Source: Lamellibrachia satsuma
Taxonomy: Eukaryota > Annelida > Polychaeta > Sabellida > Siboglinidae
Assembly: GCA_033239005.1 (NCBI GenBank)
Contig: BSQZ01000001.1
Location: forward strand, 18,773,000-18,836,999
DNA: 64,000 nt
Direction of reading: 5' to 3'
Part shown: positions 31,086-41,800 of the stretch, in pieces
Position numbering within the stretch: the stretch's first letter is position 1
Layout of the letters: every line of letters begins with the position of its first letter
The notes under the pieces: model-generated
Databases searched by the model: none
What the model was told of the DNA's origin: nothing
What the model saw: only the letters and a program-made list of their open reading frames with translations
Position numbers and translations under genes: made by a program

Positions 31086-33290
31086 TGCAAGTCAGGTTAT
31101 TTGTATTGTGTCAGGTCTGACGTAATTGGGACATTTGGCACCAGTTGTGACACTGTGACATTCTGTGGTTACACAGATGTGTTTCAAAGATGGCTACAGT
31201 AAAATCACTTTTCCTATGTTTGTTTCTACTGAAATAACTTTTTGTGTGAATTCTTGGAGTAAGTTTGAATCCTAAATATGTGACTACATTGTTACTGAGT
31301 AATTGTTTTTGATAAACTTAACCACCATAAACTGATTGAAATTGAAGGATTTTGATTTCAGTGTTTTCAAGAATTGTTTTGTATATACATATACCCAGTA
31401 TATATTATTTACACGGTTTATAGTGAACACAATAGGTAGAACAATCGCTCATCAGAACATAACTACTCCAGCTGCCATGTGTGAAATGTTGGTTGTGCAC
31501 ACCTACAGTTGCAGCTGCTCATACAAAGGTGAAGGCTTGCTCAGAGGAAACAGTCTGGCTACCTAGTCAGTGGCAGCAGCACCTCCTTTAGACTCGCCAC
31601 CTAGTCAGTGGCAGCAGCACCTCCTCTAGACTCGCCACCTAGTCAGTGGCAGCAGCACCTCCTCTAGACTCGCCACCTAGTCAGTGGCAGCAGCACCTCC
31701 TCTAGACTCGCCACCTAGTCAGTGGCAGCAGCACCTCCCCTAGACTCGCCACCTAGTCAGTGGCAGCAGCACCTCCCCTAGACTCCCCACCTAGTCAGTG
31801 GCAGCAGCACCTCCCCTAGACTCCCCACCTAGTCAGTGGCAGCAGCACCTCCCCTAGACTCCCCACCTAGTCAGTGGCAGCAGCACCTCCCCTAGACTCG
31901 CCACCTAGTCAGTGGCAGCAGCACCTCCCCTAGACTCGCCACCTAGTCAGTGGCAGCAGCACCTCCCCTAGACTCGCCACCTAGTCAGTGGCAGCAGCAC
32001 CTCCCCTAGACTCGCCACCTAGTCAGTGGCAGCAGCACCTCCCCTAGACTCGCCACCTAGTCAGTGGCAGCAGCACCTCCCCTAGACTCGCCACCTAGTC
32101 AGTGGCAGCAGCACCTCCCCAGACTCGCCACCTAGTCAGTGGCAGCAGCACCTCCCCTAGACTCGCCACCTAGTCAGTGGCAGCAGCACCTCCCTAGACT
32201 CGCCACCCAGTCAGTGGCAGCAGCACCTCCCCTAGACTCGCCACCCAGTCAGTGGCAGCAGCACCTCCCTAGACTCGCCACCTAGTCAGTGGCAGCAGCA
32301 CCTCCCTAGACTCGCCACCTAGTCAGTGGCAGCAGCACCTCCCTAGACTCGCCACCTAGTCAGTGGCAGCAGCACCTCCCTAGACTCGCCACCAGTCAGT
32401 GGCAGCAGCACCTCCCTAGACTCGCCACCAGTCAGTGGCAGCAGCACCTCCCTAGACTCGCCACCAGTCAGTGGCAGCAGCACCTCCCTAGACTCGCCAC
32501 CTAGTCAGTGGCAGCAGCACCTCCCTAGACTCGCCACCTAGTCAGTGGCAGCAGCACCTCCCTAGACTCCCCACCAGTCAGTGGCAGCAGCACCTCCCTA
32601 GACTCCCCACCTAGTCAGTGGCAGCAGCACCTCCCCTAGACTCCCCACCTAGTCAGTGGCAGCAGCACCTCCTCTAGACTCGCCACCCAGTCAGTGGCAG
32701 CAGCACCTCCCTAGACTCGCCACCCAGTCAGTGGCAGCAGCACCTCCCCTAGACTCCCCACCTAGTCAGTGGCAGCAGCACCTCCCTAGACTCGCCACCT
32801 AGTCAGTGGCAGCAGCACCTCCTCTAGACTCGCCACCTAGTCAGTGGCAGCAGCACCTCCTCTAGACTCGCCACCTAGTCAGTGGCAGCAGCACCTCCTC
32901 TAGACTCGCCACCTAGTCAGTGGCAGCAGCACCTCCTCTAGACTCGCCACCTAGTCAGTGGCAGCAGCACCTCCTCTAGACTCGCCACCTAGTCAGTGGC
33001 AGCAGCACCTCCTCTAGACTCGCCACCTAGTCAGTGGCAGCAGCACCTCCTCTAGACTCGCCACCTAGTCAGTGGCAGCAGCACCTCCTCTAGACTCGCC
33101 ACCTAGTCAGTGGCAGCAGCACCTCCTCTAGACTCGCCACCTAGTCAGTGGTAGCTGCACCTCCTCTAGACTCACCACCTAGTCAGTGGCAGCAGCACTT
33201 CCTCTAGACTCACCACCTAGTCAGTGGCAGCAACGCCTCCTCTATGATTATTAGATGCCTCATGAGAATATAGGTAAGCAATAAACATAT
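31086..33290 (+). other. probable ZNHIT6 3' UTR or downstream region
   Basis: From the stop codon to AATAAA at 33280-33285. No AATAAA was noticed between the stop and the 38-bp array, so the transcript could run through the whole array. This is inferred, not shown. Confidence 0.4.
31560..33243. repeat. 38-bp minisatellite, about 44 copies
   Basis: Unit CCTAGTCAGTGGCAGCAGCA followed by CCTCC(T/C)CTAGACTCGCCA, with 36-, 37- and 38-bp length variants. Blocks of like variants (CCTCCTC, CCTCCCC, CCTCCC, CTCC-CAC) run in series, as expected from local duplication. The TAG in each unit blocks long ORFs. Confidence 0.97.
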
Positions 33291-33920
33291 TACCAACTTT
33301 CCAAGATGTTTTTTGACTGGTTTAACTTTTGGGTATTACACTGCCCTGTACTACAAATTGTGTTTTAGCACGTTGACTTTAACTGAATAAATGTTCATAA
33401 ATATTGTAATACAGTAGAACTCATAGCGGCCACCCCTTGAAAATGGCCTTTGTGTCAGAGTTTGTTTTTCCTATATCTGTTCATTAGACCAGCTTCTGTA
33501 ACTTGGCCACCCCTTTAATCAGACCACTTTACCTCAGTCAGTTGGATACTTTAGAGGGGTTCTACTATAGGCTGATTTAGTTTTCTTGGAGAAACTGCTT
33601 GGTGAATTAGGAATACTAGCATAAATACCCAACTTGGTAGTTCATAATGACTGTCATGGTAACAATATTAAAAAATTTCAGGTTACACTAATATCACAGA
33701 AATATCCACCTATGCCTTGGTACTTGGTGCTGCCAGTCAATATCTTGATGGCTTTTTGGAATCCTCGAAACTACGATATAATACTGGCAGTTTAAATTAT
33801 AGTAGCATCTAGCGACAATTTATGTAACTTATATAACTTTGAACAATCGTTGAAAAGACGCTTGACATTGCAAACAATTTCTGGGGTCAAAGATCAAACC
33901 ATGAAAGTTGGGCACCCAAG
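33291..33920. other. no gene recognised
   Basis: Non-coding sequence between the two convergent genes. A second AATAAA lies near 33386. Confidence 0.4.
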
Positions 33921-33930
33921 ATACAAAGCG

Positions 33931-34160
33931 TCTAGGAGGAGTATAACATGCATACTCTAGCTAGGAGGAGTATAATATGCATACTCTAGCTAGGAGTATA
34001 ACATGCATACTCTAGCTAGGAGGAGTATAACATGCATACTCTAGCTAGGAGGAGTATAACATGCATACTCTAGCTAGGAGTATAACATGCATACTCTAGC
34101 TAGGAGGAGTATAACATGCATACTCTAGCTAGGAGGAGTATAACATGCATACTCTAGCTG
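33931..34160. repeat. 29/26-bp minisatellite, about eight copies
   Basis: Unit CTAGGAGGAGTATAACATGC followed by ATACTCTAG. Two copies lack three bases (GAG). Confidence 0.95.
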
Positions 34161-35400
34161 GATTATAGTAAGATGTAATTTGCTGCTTTCACAATTCATC
34201 CTTAAAAACTTGTTCGTTTCTAAATTATTCGAACCTGGATAAACTTGCCAAATAAGAACAAGCTGGTTTTCTAGATATTCATTTAATATATAAACTAGAT
34301 TTGAGTAAGCACAATTCACGAACTCATACATGCCCAAGAATAAAAGGTTCCTATCTGTGGGAGACATCAAAATTTATCTAACTTGGCACATTTCATATAG
34401 GAAGTAATATCACATATCACGAATAACAATGAATACTAGATACTATAAGTAATAATAACCTTAATCATAGATTTAAATTCTTCTACACTGCATGACACAT
34501 TTACATTCACATAACATATAAATAAATTTAGATGCAAAGAAACAGCAGATCAACTTGTTATAAATAGATACATTCAGTAACAATAGGTTATGCATAAACA
34601 TGTACAAACAAACCTTACACATATACAAACAAACATTGTACATGTATAAAACATTGTATATATGTACATTAACTGTATCCATGTGCAAACCTTATACATA
34701 TACAAACAGTGCATGTAACAAATATACAAACAAACCTTATATATGCACAAAGCCCTTGAGGTATAACAACCAAAATCAAACACAGGTTACGATTCATTCA
34801 GTAGTATATGATAGTTAAAAGGAAACTTGCATAAGCTGAATAAAACACAACTTAAAAATCAACAACAGTAGGCAAAAGTCATATACATATGCAGTTCATG
34901 TTTTTACATATATTACTGGGTTACTGGATGTAAAATTTAGCTGAAATTATGACACTGGTAATTTACGCAAAAACGGGCACAACATCAGAAGAAAAGATAT
35001 TTTTTTCTCCAAAACTATTAGGAGTGGGATGCTAACATTTCAGAGTTTCTCATTTGGATATTTGGGGAATTTCTTGTAAAAAAAGGTCTAGTGGGTGGAC
35101 CAACCAGTGATTTGACGTGGATTAACCCTATAACCATAAGCAGGAAACGTCAGTGATTGAGGTACCTCTAATTTTTTTCAAACCGACTAATTTGGCAAGA
35201 GGGTTTTTTACCATTGGCACCAAATGAGAGCAAGACATGAACATTAAAATAAGGTTTTGGTGGACCCACCCTTAATTACTGCAGACCATGTTTCCATCTG
35301 GTGGTCACAAATAAAAACATGAAAAGGAAGCCTAAGTCCAAACAAATTTCTTGGCTGTGTGGAACGGAACTCATCATAAATAAAAGATGTGCTGATATTA

Positions 35401-35436
<36 letters not shown>

Positions 35437-35732
35437 CAATAATGCGTGCAAGGCGTTTATCCGCAAAATGCATTATATCAAATTTGTGTGGTTTTAGTTA
35501 AATCGTGTTTTCTGTTGCACGTTGTTAAGGGATAGATAGGAAAACTCATTTTATCAGTCAATAGCTTGGCAATAATGCGTTTTGTAACAAAAACTTACCT
35601 CCACTAGACGACAGCACAAAACCACTCAACTCAATTTGTGCGATTTGGGTGTTTAACGCATTCTGCAGATGAACACCTCATATAGACCATCATCCCCTCT
35701 GTGTACACTCTATATGTAGATATCAGAATTCA
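34161..35732. other. no gene recognised; end region of WDR38
   Basis: Low-complexity TACAAACA/CATGTACA words at 34580-34750 and a TA microsatellite at 35406-35431. The last part is probably the WDR38 3' UTR. No clear minus-strand polyadenylation signal was picked out. Confidence 0.4.
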
Positions 35733-35843
35733 TTAAACATTTGTTTTCTTGGTCAATCGTGCCAAGGTTGCATGTGCCTGTCCTGCCACTAGGATTGCCC
35801 TGTGCGATCCAAATCCACACTGTGTCACGGTTTCTGTTTTACC
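35733..35843 (-). CDS. WDR38: WDR38 exon 8: C-terminus
   Basis: Acceptor CTTTTCAG, phase 0. Encodes GKTETVTQCGFGSHRAILVA followed by GQAHATLARLTKKTNV and TAA. The C-x-F-x(4)-ILVAG pattern fits the closing half-blade at the end of WDR38, so the gene appears complete. Confidence 0.7.
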   Translation of the reverse strand, partial: GKTETVTQCGFGSHRAILVAGQAHATLARLTKKTNV

Positions 35844-38800
35844 CTGAAAAGTGTACAATTATAAGATGACATTGATAATTCATAAATTGTAATTGCCCTT
35901 TTTATAATGAGGCACAAATCAAACAGAATTCAGTACTACTGTAATTTATAATATGAACAAGTAAAGAAATGAAACGAGCAAATTACTAAATGAAATTGAT
36001 ATACCGGTACTAAAAGATGAGTAATTTTGTTGGTCTTCTGAAAGAGATATTAAATATGTTATGCTGTATAAATAAACTAAAATAAAGCATCCATTGATTT
36101 CTAATTCTGGGCAATTTATGTATAAACAAGGACAACATCAAAATGTATCTATTGTTCTGTAGGATATATTCAAGAAAGGTGGTTGAGAGTTCCTCCTCAA
36201 TTCAATTATTTTGCTTGTCTCATTCATTTCATGAAAAATGTAACCTATCTAGTATCGACTTGAACACACTAGCTCGTTTGTACAAATTTATTATTTAGTT
36301 TTGGTGAAATTATCTGACAAATAATTAAATTATTTTGACCAAGACCAGTCAAAATATGGCGAAAAAATTATAAAGTGGTCCTGCGCTACATACTAGAACA
36401 TAAGACTATTCACAATTTTACAAATTACCCTATCTGTCCCTATCTAGTGTCTACCTATCTAATGATCAAAATAAATTGTTTTGATGATTTTAAGTATGCA
36501 CACTTATTAAACCAACTTTCCATATTACTTAAACTATTCACGTGCTACAAATATGAATGAATGTGATTCACCATGGGCTAAATCATCTGGGGGAGTTTCT
36601 AAGTTTTTCAGATATTTGTTTGTGAATATAAAAATACCTCAAGCACTTGAACACATTTTCCGAGCACACAGTCCCATACGCGCACGGTGTCATCCTCGCA
36701 GGCACTCACGAGGAAGAGACTGTCCTGGGAGAAAGCAACGGACTGGATCCAACCCTTGTGTCCCGTCAGGACGAACAGACAGAGGGCCGTTCGGGGATTC
36801 CACAGGCGAATGGTCTTATCCCAGGAACCAGACGCCTGCAAGAAGACAACGGTTTATTTATAAACTAGCCTACTTGCCTGGCATTGCACTTGAGAAAAGG
36901 CAACCACTGCTTATGACTCTGCACTACCCAGTCAAGTTTTGGTAGGCAATGGCAATGACATCTTATGTCCCCCAATCATGTACAACTGGCAGTTTCACGA
37001 GACGTTAATACCAAACATAAGAACTTATGTGAATGTTTGACGTAGATCATGTTTCTTGGAACAATTTTAGAAACATGCGTAGCATTGCTAATAGTTCTTG
37101 TATAGCGTGGTATCCAGACCTTAAGACCGTTCAGAGCGATTTAATATACTTTACCAACCAACCTGTTCATTCCAATGCCAACTCGACTTCTCTAGGAAGA
37201 ACTCAGAAAACACCACAATTGCTGCGTGAAGATTATTTATTTATATATATATATATATATCCACCACGGTCTATAGCCAAGCACTCATTTGTACAGTTGA
37301 GTGAACAGAGGCAATGTGGAGTGAACAAAATTGTCCAAGCTTTGAAACAGCAGTAAGAGGATTCGAATCCTAGTGCTCTTGTCTGAGTCTGACGTCCTAA
37401 CCACTGTGGTAGTAACACGTACACAGTTAAAATATGGCAGATTCATATACATGTATGCCACTGCCAACCCTGCAATGTGCACACCCGCAAACAAACCCAT
37501 ATGATTATCTACATCTACTGTTTGCTGGACATACTCAAAAGGAGCTTGCAGTACAAACTGGGATATAATGTCTGGATGTTGTGAGACTTTGGCGCACTCA
37601 CTGTGCACAGCTGAAACACGAGAGATGTCTCTTCACTCAACCAAATCCGACCCAGTCATCAAACAGCAAGGGTAGGAAGCAACAGTGTGAGGGGATTTTG
37701 AAGGAGGATGGGGTTGTTTGGCTGCTTTTGTTTCTCAATTGCTAAGAATACTACCTCTACTTTCCATATTGTTATTTGTCATTTTTTATTTTCCTATTCT
37801 CTTACCTGTTGAAATACCAACAATCAAAATGCAAATGTATGCAATTACTGTAAATGTGTATTATGTGAGGGCATTAGGTTGATAAATAATAACTTATTCT
37901 AGTGAACCAGCCTCAAACCCTCTCTGTACTTACACCATTTGTATTTTGGTGAATAAATTATGACTATTTTTAATAAATTCCAGCCATTATTCTTAAATGT
38001 AGAATGTATTTCCACTCACCAGCATGTTTTCCTTAGAGAAAGCCATAGCATGGATGTTTCCCTTGTGTCCCACCAACACGTGTACATCTTCTCCTCCTTC
38101 CTCTGAGTTTCCCTCTGTGCCAGCCGTCAAGTTTACATCCGAGTCTTCATCTGAATCTTTCAGGGTCCACAAACGAATTGTGTAATCCCATGATCCAGTT
38201 GCCTGGAAACGTTGAATAATCACAATTCATACAGCCAAGTAGTTAAAATATATGAAGACATTATCAGAAAATTAAACTGGATAAAGAAGATTCACATGTG
38301 ATGAGATGCAAGCCAATAGGAATTTTTGTAAAATTTCTGTATAATAAAATTTGACTTGCTTCTCTGAAATTGGGAAATGTTTTACTATTCACAGACACAC
38401 ACTACAGATCTGATAATCAACGAACCTGATTTGCAATTAACTAAATAAAAAAGTAAAGCTAATTATTTTGATACATAATTTTTTATATTGATGAATTTGC
38501 TTTCTATTGATGAATTTGTTTGTACATCTGACATGTCCAAATTGTCCATATGTCTGCATGAAATCACTTACCAGCCATTTGTTGGAGAAGGAAAATGCGA
38601 CTGATTGCACTAAGTTGACGTGGCCTTCAAACACCCTCAGTTTATTCCCCGTCTGGCAAACAGACAAGTGAATGGAAACTCTCAACCGCTTGTGCCAAAA
38701 TAACAATCATAGTCATTATTATTTATTTACCCAAATAAAAAATACTTATACATATGGTATCAGTGCAAAAAGAAATATCAGCATACATTCAAATAAGTGA

Positions 38801-41800
38801 CGGCATCCTAACTAGCCAGGCGTGGTAGCAGTACTACAGTACCCCTGGCAAATCGACTTGTTAATGCTCGTCATTAGCCATCTAATCAGAGATGACGGAT
38901 CCACTACTAATTAAAGTTAAGTTCCACATGCGAGCCCTTCACATCTAAGTGAGCAATATTATTGTTTAACACAGCAACTGAAAGTTCCACATTTCAACAG
39001 GTCGATCTGCCAGGAGTACTGATGTAGTCAGAAACCCTTGGTGGCGAGGGTAGGTCTGCCAGAGGTACTGATGTAGTCAGAAGCCCCTGGTAGTGAGGGT
39101 AGATCTGCCAGGGGTATTGATGTAGTCAGAAGCCCCTGGTGGTGAGGGTAGATCTGCCAGGTGTACTGATGTAGTCAGAAGCCCCTGGTGGTGAGGGTAG
39201 ATCTGCCAAGGTACTGATGTAGTCAGAAGCCCCTGGTGGTGAGGATGAGTAAGGGCTGTGGCAGGGATTTTAACCTCCTATCTCCCACCTTTTTTTGGGA
39301 CCAACCTCCCATCACACACCTGTTTGTGGGACCAATCTTCCACCTCCCACCATTTTTGAGAGCCCATGGTAGCTCCCACCAATCCCACCTAATTTTGAGG
39401 TTAACTTCCCACTTCCAGCCACACTTCCCTCATAAGTCTAGCTTCGTAGTGATCCATCCACCCAACAGGTACAAATTTACAATCTACCTTACAGAGATCG
39501 TGTGGTCATGGCAGTTTTACGGAGGACACCTCAGAATGTAATACATAATATCAAAGTATGTTGACCAAAGTTTTGGGGAATGTGCTAGCTTTTCCTTGTG
39601 AATGTTCCAGCCGATTTAATTGACAGGTATACATTAGCGGCATTTTGAAAGTGATTATAATTTCTTACCTCAACCTCCCAGACAATAGCCGTCCGATCCC
39701 ATGAACCGGAGCAGAGCAGCTCCGAGTTGGAGGAAAATGTCAGACACTCTACACTTTTCTTATGACCTATCAACATGCAAAATAGTGATATTCACAAAAA
39801 TCACACAAAGATAGAATCTTCTAAAAGCAAAGTGAAATGCTTTGTGTTTTTCGCCTTTCAGGGTACTTGTGTTGGGTACTTCCCCTTGACTGATTTAGCC
39901 CCAATCAGGTTTGTTGATGTTCAAATTTGTAGTGTAGTAGAGTAGTACCACTAGTAGTGTAGTACCGGTAGTAGTGTAGTACCGGTAGTAGTGTAGTACC
40001 GGTAGTAGTGTAGTACCGGTAGTAGTGTAGTACCGGTAGTAGTGTTGTACCGGTAGTAGTGTAGTACCGGTAGTAGTGTTGTACCGGTAGTAGTGTAGTA
40101 CTGGTAGTAGTGTAGTACCGATAGTAGTGTAGTACCGGTAGTAGTGTAGTACCGATAGTAGTGTAGTACCGCTAGTAGTGTAGTATTGGTAGTAGTAGTA
40201 GTAGTAGTGGTAGTAGTGTAGTACCGGTAGTAGTATAGTATTGGTAGTAGTAGTAGTAGTGGTAGTAGTGTAGTACCGATAGTAGTGTAGTACCGGTAGT
40301 AGTGTAGTACCGATAGTAGTGTAGTACCGATAGTAGTGTAGTACCGATAGTAGTGTAGTACCGATAGTAGTGTAGTATTGGTAGTAGTAGTAGTAGTGGT
40401 AGTAGTGTAGTACCGGTAGTAGTGTAGTATTAGTAGTAGTAGTAGTAGTAGTAGTAGTGTACCTGGTAGTAGTGTAGTATTGGTAGTAGTGTAGTATTGG
40501 TAGTAGTGTAGTATTGGTAGTAGTGTAGTACTGGTAGTAGTAGTAGTAGCAGTAGTAGTTATGTAATATGCGCAGTCGGTTTAATAAGAGTGCCTACTTT
40601 TGTTTAAATTATAGAAAGAATTGACTTTGTGTTACATCGGGTGACTTGTGAAAGTGTGAATATCCACATGTTATACCTAGTACATAGTACATAGAGTTCT
40701 TTTGTCCTTTTTCACAGAATTTTTATTGGATCCAGTCAAAAAGATTTGATAGTTTGTCCAATGTTTTCATACTCTAAACTAACTAAATAACACATTTCCA
40801 CAAACGAGCTAAATAGTGGATACTAGAGCTAGCACGTCATAGTGGATACTATAGCTAGCACATCACAGCTACTAGAGCTAGCATGTTGTCGTGGATACGA
40901 GACAGGTCAGATTTTTTTGGTGAAATGATTCTATAACAAGACAAGTGAAAACATTTAATTGATAAAAGACTTTTATGTGCGTATCTGATTATTTTCTCCT
41001 ACTTAAATCCTTCTCTCTGTCATTCTTACCTTCTAATATAAATAGACACGTCCCATCTCTGGTCCGCCAGAAGTGAATTTTCTTGCAGAAGTCTCCACTT
41101 GCAAAGTATTTGCTATTTGGAGTGATGGCAACTGATCGAACTGGCCCTTAAAAATAAAATAGATAAAAATGCCAACATAAAATTAATAGCAGAAAAAAAA
41201 ATTGTAACTTGTATCAGATTATAATGACAGCAGTATTTATATTTTACATATATGAATTAATTAATACATGAAGTTAAAAAATATGCTTAAAATAAGTTTA
41301 AAGATCAGCTAAAAAACAGTTTAAAATATGTTAAATAAGTTAAATAAATAAATTAATAAAAACATCACCATGTCATTAAAAAGTTATTACTGCTGTCTAC
41401 AGTAATGTTCTAAAGGCTGCACTGAAAGGTGTGCCTTTAATACTGCCTTGAAATTACATTTGGTCAGCGTCATGCCCCCTTAAATCAAAGAATTAGTCCG
41501 TTTGTGCGACTTTCATAATTAATTAGATAAATATTCCACTGCAGAGTAAAGTGGCTACCGACTGAGTGCGTTTCTATTTTGCAGCAGTCAAAGTGCTTAA
41601 GTGACCATTAAGTGTTCTTGGTGAAGCTTTCATGCTACAGTGACCAAACAAAGTGCAACTACCTTTGTGTCCAGACAGACTAACCACAAAGCGGCCACTG
41701 GCTGCATTGAACACGCGCACCTTCTTGTCTTCTGAGCCGGTCACTAACAGCTCAAAGTCAGGGGAGAATGTGGCGCAATTCACCTAAGATAAGGCAGAAT

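Noticed and set aside
30550..31090. Alternative-frame and antisense ORFs over ZNHIT6 exon 7 (Leu/Ser-rich and Ser/Thr/Cys/Asp-rich)
   Set aside because: Shadows of the 39-bp coding repeat. The chosen frame is the one that joins in phase to the BCD1 exons.
34473..34818. Tyr/Cys/Met-rich short ORFs on both strands
   Set aside because: Derived from degenerate TACAAACA/TATACATA low-complexity sequence.
37340..37413. Genuine tRNA gene on the minus strand
   Set aside because: Same SINE family head as at 8697-9019. The arms do not pair properly and a SINE body follows.
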